Assembly (NCBI GenBank): GCA_002189105.1
Contig: NIOB01000008.1
Span: forward strand, 302,853 to 366,852
Source: Saccharibacillus soli
GTDB lineage: Bacteria; Bacillota; Bacilli; Paenibacillales; Paenibacillaceae
Length of the DNA: 64,000 nt
Direction of reading: 5' to 3'
Shown: positions 51,515-59,233 of the stretch, one piece after another
Layout: every line of letters begins with the position of its first letter
Numbering within the stretch: position 1 is the stretch's first letter
Translations under genes and position numbers: made by a program
Notes under the pieces: model-generated
What the model was told of the DNA's origin: nothing
Databases searched by the model: none
Seen by the model: only the letters and a program-made list of their open reading frames with translations

Positions 51515-51982
51515 CTACTCAAATAATTGGACTTTGACTTCCTTCAGATCCATAGAAAGATACGTATGGAATTGGCTCCGATGATGGTAGAGGTGACCCA
51601 GGATCTCCAATAACCATTCATACCTCGTATATTTCACGCCCCAATATGACTCTTTGACCTCGAATAATTCGTCTTCCGAATAGCCTGAGAACTCTTTCAC
51701 CAATTCATTGTAGTTCGCAGTCAGATTCTCTTTCAGCTCTTGAAGGGTTTGAGGTTTGTTATTTTCGTAGTAGGCTTCCATTTCCGGCAGGCTGGCTCCG
51801 TTTAAGATCAGTAAATCCGCTTTGCAGATCAGAGAGAGGTGAGACACCAATTCCAAATAGGATCTTTTGCCGGGTACAGGTTTAGCGTTCCATTCAGCTT
51901 CCGGTAAGGCATGGAGCATTTCAATCACGGAATCAATCGCTAGACGGATCTGGTGAAAAGCCGAAGATAAATAGGGATTCAT
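51515..51982 (-). CDS. DinB-family protein
   Basis: 155 residues from ATG 51982, preceded by GGAGG. The four-helix DinB fold has SYLELVSHLSLICKADLL and LLEILGHLYHHRSQFHTYL, providing the His ligands. The likely role is metal-dependent thiol transfer, as for other members. It is the first gene of a pair with 51049-51498. Confidence 0.78.
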   Translation of the reverse strand: MNPYLSSAFHQIRLAIDSVIEMLHALPEAEWNAKPVPGKRSYLELVSHLSLICKADLLILNGASLPEMEAYYENNKPQTLQELKENLTANYNELVKEFSGYSEDELFEVKESYWGVKYTRYEWLLEILGHLYHHRSQFHTYLSMDLKEVKVQLFE

Positions 51983-52060
51983 GAGTACCTCCACAGCGCA
52001 TTTATGATTATTCTTGCATTAGATTCTATGTGCTTATCAAAATAGGAGTCCAAGGCAGGA

Positions 52061-52459
52061 TCAAAAATCTTCCGGAATATCGATGTATTCTGCAACTCGC
52101 CCTTTCAAGATCTCAATGAGTTCCTCATCCATAAATCTATATTCATCAGGAATATCCAGACAAACCACGGGTTTCCCGCTAAGTTCCTGATTAAACTTCT
52201 CTTTGATTCTTCTGATGTGCTTCTTCTCCATGACAAAGATATAATCCGCCCATCCGATATGGCCTTGATTAACCTTGATTCTCGCCCCTTCTTCAGTTCC
52301 GGCCGATCTGACTTGATACTCTGTCAATTCACTGAAAATCTTCTCTGCCGTGAGACTTCTCCATTTGTTTTTGCTGCATATGAACAGGATCTTGATTTCT
52401 GCACCTTCTTTTTGTGGGTTTGTGGGTGATTTTCTTTTAGTTCTTGCAGCCTGCTTCAT
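52061..52459 (-). CDS. Low-molecular-weight phosphotyrosine phosphatase-like protein
   Basis: 132 residues. The P-loop CSKNKWRS fits CX5R(S) and follows a beta strand ILFI. A later CLDIPDEYRFMDEELIEIL carries Asp. This is the small predicted tyrosine phosphatase family of LMW-PTP type. The start at 52459 overlaps the end of the upstream membrane-protein gene by 23 bases. The first 22 residues are basic and may be an artefact of the start choice, but no better start codon exists. Confidence 0.72.
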   Translation of the reverse strand: MKQAARTKRKSPTNPQKEGAEIKILFICSKNKWRSLTAEKIFSELTEYQVRSAGTEEGARIKVNQGHIGWADYIFVMEKKHIRRIKEKFNQELSGKPVVCLDIPDEYRFMDEELIEILKGRVAEYIDIPEDF

Positions 52460-52655
52460 CTTTCCCTTTCATTTTGTACAGATCTCTTCCTATCAAGATC
52501 AGCATGACTATTGAGATGAGTACAAGGACGAAGCCAAGAAGGACAGCTCCTTGTTTTCCATCGAAGTTATTTACAATCATAATCAATCCATTTATCGTAT
52601 TTAAGCCAAACAATATAAACAGCAGCTTTGAGACAGTCTTGGATTTTGTATTCAT
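52437..52655 (-). CDS. Small membrane protein
   Basis: 72 residues with two transmembrane helices (LLFILFGLNTINGLIMIV and GAVLLGFVLVLISIVMLILIG) and a charged C-terminus. AAAGGAGGAG precedes the ATG. Unknown function. It overlaps and precedes the phosphatase gene. Confidence 0.6.
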   Translation of the reverse strand: MNTKSKTVSKLLFILFGLNTINGLIMIVNNFDGKQGAVLLGFVLVLISIVMLILIGRDLYKMKGKDEAGCKN

Positions 52656-52757
52656 CGATACTCCTCCTTTGATTATACCGTTTGCTGATTTCCGATGACG
52701 TTTACTGGATGAAGTTCAAGATATAATTTCATTTTATTATAAAACATCCGGATAAAC

Positions 52758-52787
52758 TTGAACAAATATCCTCTTTGTATATATAAT
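52758..52787 (+). promoter_or_regulatory. Sigma-A promoter
   Basis: TTGAAC, 18 bases, TATAAT, about 40 bases before the ATG of the 52827 gene. Confidence 0.65.
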
Positions 52788-52826
52788 TCCGCAAGAATTG
52801 TTGTTACGTCTAAAAAGGAGGGCTTC

Positions 52827-53243
52827 ATGAATATTGACTTCTTGAGGGATTTCCAAAGAATACTGAGGTTAAAAGACATCGAGGTATGGGATATAAAAAT
52901 TCAGAATAAAGCATGTAGAATGGTGATCGTGGATGAACATCGTCCAAGTGTGGATAGCGATTTCCCTTGGCTTCGTGCTGGGATAGGGGAGGAGAAGAGG
53001 AAAAATCACATTACGATCTACATATTTACTCTGGAAGACCTGGAAGATCATGAGCAAACCGTTTTGTACAATATAGCAGAACATCTTACGGATCACGTAG
53101 CTTTGGCGCATTGTAATGTCACTGTGCTTTTTGAGAAGGTGCAGAATCATGAGGTTGCTTTAGATCCCATCCTTCAATCAAAAGGATACCCGGGATATGA
53201 CTCCATCCAATTAGAGCATTTTTTCTATTTTTCTCAAGATTGA
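52827..53243 (+). CDS. Conserved protein, unknown function
   Basis: 138 residues from ATG 52827, preceded by AAAAAGGAGGG. It is an alpha/beta protein with NIDFLRDFQRILRLKDIEVWDIKIQ (abbreviated) and NIAEHLTDHVALAHCNVTVLFEKV. No known family. It has its own promoter. Confidence 0.55.
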   Translation: MNIDFLRDFQRILRLKDIEVWDIKIQNKACRMVIVDEHRPSVDSDFPWLRAGIGEEKRKNHITIYIFTLEDLEDHEQTVLYNIAEHLTDHVALAHCNVTVLFEKVQNHEVALDPILQSKGYPGYDSIQLEHFFYFSQD

Positions 53244-53406
53244 ATGGGGTTGTTACAGTCTTGGTCGCAAAGTTTAACGCATGGGCACGAGAATCCAAGG
53301 CGGATAAGGGTCATGTTCCGTGTTTGGGTTGGAGTTATTTCTTGATTAGCCTTGCATACCTCCGTACTTTTGATACGACGGGGCTTTTTTTGAAAGGAGC
53401 AAAACG

Positions 53407-53801
53407 TTGAACGAACCTGTATCAAATCCGAAAAAAAGCAAAAAATGACTTTTACTGTAGTGATCGCATCAGTACTATTAATTTTTTCGGGACTTTTTTT
53501 GTTGAGAAGAAACGGGTATTACGATCTTGACCGCCTGCCTCGAGGAACAATACTTAAACAAGAGAAATCTCCTAATGACGCTTACACCGTTGTAGCGTAT
53601 TTATCCGATGGTGGAGCTGCGACTTGACTGTCTGTACTTTGCGAATTGAAATTTAATAATGAAAAAAACAAAAGCAAAATGATTTATTTCCAAAACGACA
53701 TAGACCAAGTTTCGATTAATTGGACCAACGAGAATGAGGTCAACATCAACGGACATACCCTTCAAATTCCAGAAGATATTTACGATTATCGAAAACAATA
53801 A
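53407..53801 (+). pseudogene. DUF5412-like gene with frameshift and nonsense codon
   Basis: A TTG start at 53407 follows AAAGGAG and reads NEPVSNPKKSKK, then hits a stop inside a run of A. One frame over, the membrane segment MTFTVVIASVLLIFSGLFLL continues to the family block YTVVAYLSDGGAAT, which is interrupted by TGA at 53625-53627. After the TGA the same frame goes on through CELKFNN to VSINWTNENEVNINGHTLQIPEDIYDYRKQ (abbreviated) and a TAA at 53799. This is the DUF5412 pattern. Two separate lesions argue for a decayed gene rather than one sequencing error. Confidence 0.75.
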
Positions 53802-53855
53802 TTCTAGCCGAAAGCGGTGATTCAAAATGAATTCGGCACAGAGCTTGAAAAAGAG

Positions 53856-53888
53856 AAAAGGATACTTTTTATACAGTATCCTTTTTTA
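53856..53888. terminator. Terminator
   Basis: An AAAAGGATACT / AGTATCCTTTT stem with a TTTTTTAAG end on the plus side. Confidence 0.8.
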
Positions 53889-53917
53889 AGCTCGTGTCTA
53901 AACTCCTAGGGAGGTAG

Positions 53918-53946
53918 ACTTCGCTGAATTTATGTTTTCGGCAAGT
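53918..53946 (-). repeat. Possible half of an eroded attC-like site
   Basis: TTCGCTGAATTTATGTTTTCGGCAAG resembles the right-hand end of the sites further along (GCGTGAATATGATGTTATCGGAAG). It lies 3' of the DinB gene, where a cassette site would be expected. The left half is not recognisable. Confidence 0.25.
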
Positions 53947-53966
53947 TTTTTATAAGGCGTGCCGTT

Positions 53967-54506
53967 TCACTTCGTTGAAACTTTGCTTTCCTCGCTTTTG
54001 AATCGTGTGTCTTGATCCAAATAGGTATTGGCGTAATGATGGCGGCTATGATCGGCTACATGCCATATCGCCCACTGTATTGTGGCAGTATTGCCGTTCT
54101 CAAAGGGGACGATTCTTACCAAATCATCATCAGATAGCTTGGTGCATACATCTTTAAGTTGATCTTGGATGTAATCATATTCCCCAAGTAAGGTTTCCAA
54201 AGAAATGTCTTTGATAAAAGGCAGTTTTCCGTCCGCATCATACATCGAACCGAATCGTTCTTTCAATTCTTTAGGTATATCCATGGATTGAAGACGATAT
54301 ACCCAGTGAAGATCCACTACTGCTAAATGCCTAAGCAGCTGAGCAATACTATTAAGTTCATTATTTGTTCCTTTGTAATCAATCTCTTCTTGCGTTAGAC
54401 CACCAACCAAGCGTTTCAAACGTTGATAATTATAAATAACCATGGAATGTAAAAGCCCGATGACGGCACTCATCTGTTCATCGGGTTCAAAATCATAATG
54501 CTTCAT
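53967..54506 (-). CDS. DinB-family protein
   Basis: 179 residues from ATG 54506, which follows AGAGGTG. DEQMSAVIGLLHSMVIYNYQRL, IAQLLRHLAVVDLHWVYRL and IQWAIWHVADHSRHHYANTYL give the three-helix metal His arrangement of DinB proteins. The frame remains open upstream through a degenerate cassette-end repeat, but that part has no ribosome-binding site. It may be the outermost, oldest cassette gene of the array. Confidence 0.8.
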   Translation of the reverse strand: MKHYDFEPDEQMSAVIGLLHSMVIYNYQRLKRLVGGLTQEEIDYKGTNNELNSIAQLLRHLAVVDLHWVYRLQSMDIPKELKERFGSMYDADGKLPFIKDISLETLLGEYDYIQDQLKDVCTKLSDDDLVRIVPFENGNTATIQWAIWHVADHSRHHYANTYLDQDTRFKSEESKVSTK

Positions 54507-54520
54507 TCTGGACACCTCTA

Positions 54521-54615
54521 TAGGATTGTTAGCCTGATTCACTTCTCCGAATTCCCTCAGGTGGGCCGAGGAGCTTGCTCCCGATGCGTTAACGCGGTGT
54601 TTTCTAAGGTTATTG
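54521..54615 (-). repeat. Degenerate attC-like site
   Basis: At the left GTTAGCCTGATTCAC recalls the conserved GTTCCTGTATTCAC. At the right GCGGTGTTTTCTAAGGTTATTG recalls GCGTGAATATTATGTTAT. A GGTGGGCCGAGGAGCTTGCTCCC hairpin lies between. It sits exactly between the DinB and VOC genes. Confidence 0.35.
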
Positions 54616-54651
54616 CTTTCTGGAATCTTCATTTAGGATGATCTCTACCCC

Positions 54652-55026
54652 TTAATAATTTGATAACTCAATTAGGTTACCATCCGGATCTCTAATATAA
54701 ATGGATGTAATCGGACCTAATGCTCCTGTTCTTTTAACAGGCCCCTCCACTATTTCAATTCCTTTTGTACTTAAATGTTTCTGGATTTCTTCGATTGTTT
54801 CTTCTACTACAAAACAGAGGTCTTCTGAACCAGGCAATGGCTCGTGGGCTTTGGGTTCGAACTCTCTACCATATTCGTGAAGATTTATCTTCTGTTCACC
54901 AAAGGAAAGTGCTCTTCTATTCGCACCAAATGTTACTAACTGCATACCTAATACATCTGTATAAAACTCTATGGTTTTATCCAAGTCTCTAACAGTTATT
55001 ACGATATGGTCAATTCTCATAATCAT
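54652..55026 (-). CDS. VOC-family protein (cassette gene)
   Basis: 124 residues. RIDHIVITVRDLDKTIEFYTDVLGMQL, INLHEYG, GSEDLCFVVEE and YIRDPDGNLIELSNY (abbreviated) form a complete single VOC domain with the metal ligands His 8, His about 53 and Glu about 120. Glyoxalase, fosfomycin or dioxygenase functions share this fold, and the substrate is not clear. It lies directly 3' of the cassette site at 55062, with the same polarity as the array. Confidence 0.85.
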   Translation of the reverse strand: MIMRIDHIVITVRDLDKTIEFYTDVLGMQLVTFGANRRALSFGEQKINLHEYGREFEPKAHEPLPGSEDLCFVVEETIEEIQKHLSTKGIEIVEGPVKRTGALGPITSIYIRDPDGNLIELSNY

Positions 55027-55061
55027 TTCATTGATATCCTTTTCATTCTTGCAATAATTTT

Positions 55062-55223
55062 AGATAACGTTCCTGTATTCACTAACCCTCCCTGGCTTAA
55101 GCGCGCAAGCATGGGTTCAATGGACTTAGCCAGTGCAGGGTTGCCCGGCTGCTCCCACTTCTTTCAAAATCCCTCTGCCGAACCTAGAGCCGAATGACTC
55201 AATGCGTGAATATTGTGTTATAT
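55062..55223 (-). repeat. attC-like site 1 (long form)
   Basis: Outer boxes AGATAAC ... GTTATAT, conserved CGTTCCTGTATTCAC and GCGTGAATATTGTG arms. The middle is different from the common type: an AACCCT-CTGGCTTAAG / CTTAGCCAG-AGGGTT stem replaces the first two small hairpins. It ends the 55259 cassette. Confidence 0.75.
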
Positions 55224-55258
55224 GAAGTCCCTATATTCTTCGAAATTCCAAACATATA

Positions 55259-55705
55259 TTATTGAATGCCTGCTGTTCGATATGTTTCATTAATTACTTT
55301 TTCATAGTTCTCCCATTTAAAACAAAAAGGCCCTATATCAATAGGTTTATTACTAGGTTCTAGTTTGAAATCCCTCCAGATAACTAAATCTTCTTCTCTC
55401 TCAATAAACACTGAAATAAACCCACATTCTTCATCACCGCACCACGGACAAACTAATATTGGATATCTATGATATAAGTATGGATGAGTCTCTTTAAGTA
55501 AAAAGTAATCAATCATTTGCCTTTGCAACTTGTCACTTCCCCATCCAAGGGAAGGTACTAAATCATGCTTCCTAAGCATTTGATAAAGTGACCTATCATC
55601 AATAATCAAATCAGCAAACTTTGTGTTTTTATTTTCTTCTTTATTTGGATCTAGATCAGCAAAGCGGCTTGCAGGTTTTGTTTGTAAATGACTTAGTTTT
55701 TTCAT
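55259..55705 (-). CDS. Cassette gene, Cys-rich protein of unknown function
   Basis: 148 residues. CPWCGDEECGF (about 85-95) gives three Cys that may bind zinc. A later DIGPFCFKWENYEKVI adds another. The pattern occurs in uncharacterised Bacillota proteins. AAGGAG lies five bases before the ATG. The cassette ends differ by one base in seven, the only imperfect pair in the array. Confidence 0.7.
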   Translation of the reverse strand: MKKLSHLQTKPASRFADLDPNKEENKNTKFADLIIDDRSLYQMLRKHDLVPSLGWGSDKLQRQMIDYFLLKETHPYLYHRYPILVCPWCGDEECGFISVFIEREEDLVIWRDFKLEPSNKPIDIGPFCFKWENYEKVINETYRTAGIQ

Positions 55706-55734
55706 TGTTTCTCCTTATGCCTTGCAGGGATTTC

Positions 55735-55830
55735 AAATAACGTTCCTGTATTCACGACTCGACGCATTCCGGGTGTGAGGCGAATGCCGGATCAAGGACG
55801 AATGTCCGCAGCGTGAATATGATGTTATCG
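55735..55830 (-). repeat. attC-like site 2
   Basis: 96 bp, outer boxes AAATAAC / GTTATCG. The first small hairpin is degraded (CTCGAC no longer pairs with TCCGGG). The rest is standard. Confidence 0.8.
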
Positions 55831-55897
55831 GAAGTTGATATCTTTTAAAATTCAAAAACTCAGCCTATTAACAAAAACTTAATAAGCTGAGCTTGAA

Positions 55898-57202
55898 TTA
55901 AAACAATCTACTTTGATTAGGATCCTCTTGATTTCTTTCTGCTTCTGCAATAAGATCTTCCCACGGCCAATTTACAGTAAGATGCCTTCTGTAAAAAAGT
56001 AATTGCCTATCTACTGCCGTAATCTCATCAGTTGATTCATTAAATGCTATAACTAACCCTCTTCCATCTTCATCAACTTGTAACTCTTCCAACTTTGTTA
56101 GTATTACACGCATGTTATTCTTCAATATTCTTGGTTGTCTTTGATGAGAAATCCTAAATACTTCATCTAAATCTAAACCATTAATAAGCTTTTCATCACT
56201 TGCATCAACTATGACAGCCATTGCATGGGCATAGATCCCAGTCGAATCTCTTCTTCGACGTATACCATACGATACTGTTTTAGCAAACTGTTGATATAAG
56301 GCATTTAATTGATCTGCATACACTTGTGCAGCATTACTAAAATTAATCGCGTCAGTTACTGCTACTTCCACATTTTGCTTCTCAAATAATTCTGCTTCGT
56401 CCAACGTAAGTAAAATTAGCTGTTGTAAAATTCCTACATTACCAAAACAATTAGAAACTAGCTGATCTATTAAGGAATCTGCTATTTTTATATTTAAAGC
56501 ATTTGACCCTTTACTTATTACCGTTTTTAAATCTTCGTCTGACCAATATATAGAAAACTCTTTAATACGTCCTGACAAATCCGCGTTCAAATAAATCAAC
56601 ATGTTATTTTGCGACCAGACACCAATCACAACTACAAAGCAACCATAGTCCCATAAAGTTTTAAGATCATATGAGAAAATCTTTCTTTCTTCCACTGATA
56701 AATAATGAAAATCCTCGATAACAAGTCTTTTCCCAGAATTTATTATTATTTCAGCAATGTATCTCAAATCGTTGATATCTCTACCTACCATTTCTTCCGT
56801 CTGCTCACTTTTTGATTCACTTTCTAAACCTAACTTAACAGCAATTTTCGCTAAAATAGCGCTACCAATCGAGGTGCTTGCTTCTACTTTACCTTTAATG
56901 TTTGATCCGGTTGTCTCTTCAATTATTAATCTTATTCCCAACTGTGACAGGGCATCAGTATATATATCTACTACAGTTTTTTTATATCTGCATTGTACAA
57001 CGAGTGCATCAGCAATATTCTTTTGCCTAAACCAAGACTTTCCACACTTGGATTCTCCTCTTAAAGCCAAGTGTGTTCTTCTTTGTAAAAATCTTTGTAC
57101 TTTTTCATCTAAATTACCTCTATCTACATAAGATAGAGTTAATATTTCATTAGAAATTCCGAAAACTTCGTCTGTAGAAAGATTTTCTTTGAAAGAAACC
57201 AC
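55898..57202 (-). CDS. Cassette gene, P-loop ATPase (AAA/STAND-like)
   Basis: 434 residues from GTG 57202, seven bases after GGGGG. The frame is open to 57271, and an ATG at 57235 would add a hydrophobic N-terminus. Walker A is RGESKCGKS (about 48-56), Walker B is RLVIEDFHYL (about 159-168), and a sensor-like arginine lies in DLSGRIKEF. A helical C-terminal domain follows. It resembles the Orc1/AAA ATPases found alone in defence and conflict systems, but no effector domain is recognisable. It is the longest cassette gene. Confidence 0.72.
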   Translation of the reverse strand: MVSFKENLSTDEVFGISNEILTLSYVDRGNLDEKVQRFLQRRTHLALRGESKCGKSWFRQKNIADALVVQCRYKKTVVDIYTDALSQLGIRLIIEETTGSNIKGKVEASTSIGSAILAKIAVKLGLESESKSEQTEEMVGRDINDLRYIAEIIINSGKRLVIEDFHYLSVEERKIFSYDLKTLWDYGCFVVVIGVWSQNNMLIYLNADLSGRIKEFSIYWSDEDLKTVISKGSNALNIKIADSLIDQLVSNCFGNVGILQQLILLTLDEAELFEKQNVEVAVTDAINFSNAAQVYADQLNALYQQFAKTVSYGIRRRRDSTGIYAHAMAVIVDASDEKLINGLDLDEVFRISHQRQPRILKNNMRVILTKLEELQVDEDGRGLVIAFNESTDEITAVDRQLLFYRRHLTVNWPWEDLIAEAERNQEDPNQSRLF

Positions 57203-57305
57203 TATTATTCCCCCAACTAATAAATTTATAAACATGTATTCTCTACGAAGCAGCAATTCACCTCTATACAATTAGAAAGTTTTTTAAGTTACTGATATTA
57301 ATGTT

Positions 57306-57401
57306 CGATAACGTTCCCGTATTCACGACTCGGCGCATGCCGAGTGTCTGGCGAATGCCAGACCAAGGACGAATGTCTGCAGCGTGAATATTATGTTATA
57401 A
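57306..57401 (-). repeat. attC-like site 3
   Basis: 96 bp, outer boxes CGATAAC / GTTATAA. The small hairpins are CTCGGC/GCCGAG and TCTGGC/GCCAGA, both changed on both arms relative to other sites. Confidence 0.85.
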
Positions 57402-57530
57402 GATGTCCCAACTTCTTCGATATCATTTACTCATTTCATCTTCATTTTCTTCTTTAATCTTTCTTCAGTAACATATTCAAATATACATATGCAATTCTTC
57501 AGATTATCTTTACAATCCTGATTGCATAAT

Positions 57531-58709
57531 TTATCTATCATTTTCAAACGCTTTAAAGTCAAACAATGGGAGCCTTAATTTAGGTTGTAGTTTTTTTTGC
57601 CTTTCCTCGAAAGGCTCTCTAATTGGTAGTTCATTAATCTTTTTCAATTCGTACAATTTGCGATGCTCTGCAACCTCATTAATAAGCTGCAGCCTCAATT
57701 CATCAAAAATTGACATATCATAACTTCCAAAAATATCAATACCTTCTCCAAAACAATATAAATCTTCTACTAGTATTTTTTTTCTTTCTTCAGATAAATT
57801 GTTGTAAATACTAGGCTTAATCCACCACTCATCGGTCATTACCATGAATCTTTCAATTAGGTTCAATATGTAAATGTCGTCATTAATAACACTAGCAAAA
57901 TAATTAGACTCTTTAACGTAAAGCTCTTTGTCTGTAACTATAATGAACTCAGTCGTTTCTTTAGCTGGCATACAAATTAAAATGATATGGTGGATCAGAT
58001 CATCACCGAGTGTAAAACTAATTCTCGCATTCATAGCAACAGGAACTTGGAAATCTAGCCTCTTATAAACTACATATTGAGGAACTACAGAGCTTGTGAA
58101 ATCTGTCAATGGATATGCATGATATTCATCATCCATAGAGTCTAAGAATTCTTTGATGCTGAGTCTTTGTTTTTCAAGTTTTTCAATTCTTTTATTTATT
58201 TTCTTAGTTGCATTTGAATAACCATAATCAATAAATCCTGCAACTTTTAAAGTTAATCGACTATCTAACTTCTCTTTTTCAAGCCTTTCCATAAATTTCG
58301 GACGGATTACATGAATCACTTTCTCTCTAAATACATGATAACTTAAAGATCTAAATACCTGACGAAATATATCCTTTTCCGATTCGATTCCTGATTTATC
58401 TAGTCGAGAAAACATTTCATCATGAAGTTTGCAGAATCCTTTAAAGGTCGACGCGTGAGGTATACCGCAGTTTTCGATTAACATAGACTTATTGGGATAT
58501 GCTCTTCGGGATTTAGGTGCAAGTAAATTTCGTACATTTCCTTGTTCATTAAGCATTTCTAGTGATTTCATTTCAGATATAGAGTGGGAATTAATTGCTT
58601 CTGCCTCACAATCAGGATACATACAGGTTGATTTTCTTTCTCCTACGTTATACCGATATACTGCCTTATCTACAGTGGTATCAAATTTGAATTTTTCATT
58701 TTGATTCAT
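57531..58709 (-). CDS. Cassette gene, zinc-finger-type protein of unknown function
   Basis: 392 residues from ATG 58709, seven bases after AGGAG. Near the N-terminus CMYPDCEAEAINSHSIS and GFCKLHDEMF supply Cys 29, Cys 34, His 42, Cys 93 and His 96. This arrangement is known from uncharacterised bacterial proteins and is probably one zinc site. The rest is alpha/beta with long helices (KKINKRIEKLEKQRLSIKEFL). The role is unknown. Confidence 0.65.
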   Translation of the reverse strand: MNQNEKFKFDTTVDKAVYRYNVGERKSTCMYPDCEAEAINSHSISEMKSLEMLNEQGNVRNLLAPKSRRAYPNKSMLIENCGIPHASTFKGFCKLHDEMFSRLDKSGIESEKDIFRQVFRSLSYHVFREKVIHVIRPKFMERLEKEKLDSRLTLKVAGFIDYGYSNATKKINKRIEKLEKQRLSIKEFLDSMDDEYHAYPLTDFTSSVVPQYVVYKRLDFQVPVAMNARISFTLGDDLIHHIILICMPAKETTEFIIVTDKELYVKESNYFASVINDDIYILNLIERFMVMTDEWWIKPSIYNNLSEERKKILVEDLYCFGEGIDIFGSYDMSIFDELRLQLINEVAEHRKLYELKKINELPIREPFEERQKKLQPKLRLPLFDFKAFENDR

Positions 58710-58843
58710 AGTAATTCTCCTATCTGTGAACAAGAATTTAGTTTAGGGCTATATAAATTATTTAAGCTTATTTTTTTCTTTCATTAAAAAACTGACTATT
58801 AATTTCGAAATGCTTCATCACATTTTTAGTTTATAGGTATTTG

Positions 58844-58921
58844 TTATAACGTTCCTGTATTCACGACCCGGCGTATGCCGGACCAAGGACGCATGTCCGC
58901 AGCGTGAATATTATGTTATGC
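58844..58921 (-). repeat. attC-like site 4 (short form)
   Basis: 78 bp, outer boxes TTATAAC / GTTATGC. It has only two internal hairpins instead of three, as if one had been lost by deletion between similar stems. Confidence 0.85.
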
Positions 58922-59122
58922 ATTGCTTCCCTCTTCTTGATCCACTTACAGTTCTTCGTTCTTATGCCGTTCTTCGATCCTATATTGTTCTTCGATCCTA
59001 TACTGTTCTTCGTTCTTATCATGCTTTTCGTTCTTATACTGCACTTTGATCCTATACTGTTCTTTGTTTCATACGATCCTTCATGCTTATACCATTAGCT
59101 TTGTATTTCTTTAGGAAGTTGC
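58922..59122 (-). other. Gene-less cassette with tandem repeats
   Basis: The roughly 200 bases between sites 4 and 5 hold about six imperfect copies of a 20-base GAACAGTATAGGATCGAA-type unit (minus strand). There is no frame with a ribosome-binding site. A 51-codon minus-strand frame from ATG 59022 runs into the site and is basic and repetitive. The cassette may be non-coding or encode a small RNA. Confidence 0.55.
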
Positions 59123-59218
59123 GCATAACGTTCCTGTATTCACGACTCGACGCATGTCGAGTGTCCGGCGTATGCCGGACCAAGGACGGATGTCCGCAGC
59201 GTGAATATTATGTTAGGC
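59123..59218 (-). repeat. attC-like site 5
   Basis: 96 bp, outer boxes GCATAAC / GTTAGGC. Three hairpins are complete: CTCGAC/GTCGAG, TCCGGC/GCCGGA, GGAC/GTCC. Confidence 0.9.
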
Positions 59219-59233
59219 AATGCCGCATATTCT

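Noticed and set aside
58904-59098. Plus-strand frame encoding a repetitive Phe/Leu-rich 64-residue peptide
   Set aside because: It starts inside the attC-like site, has no ribosome-binding site, and is only a translation of the tandem repeats.
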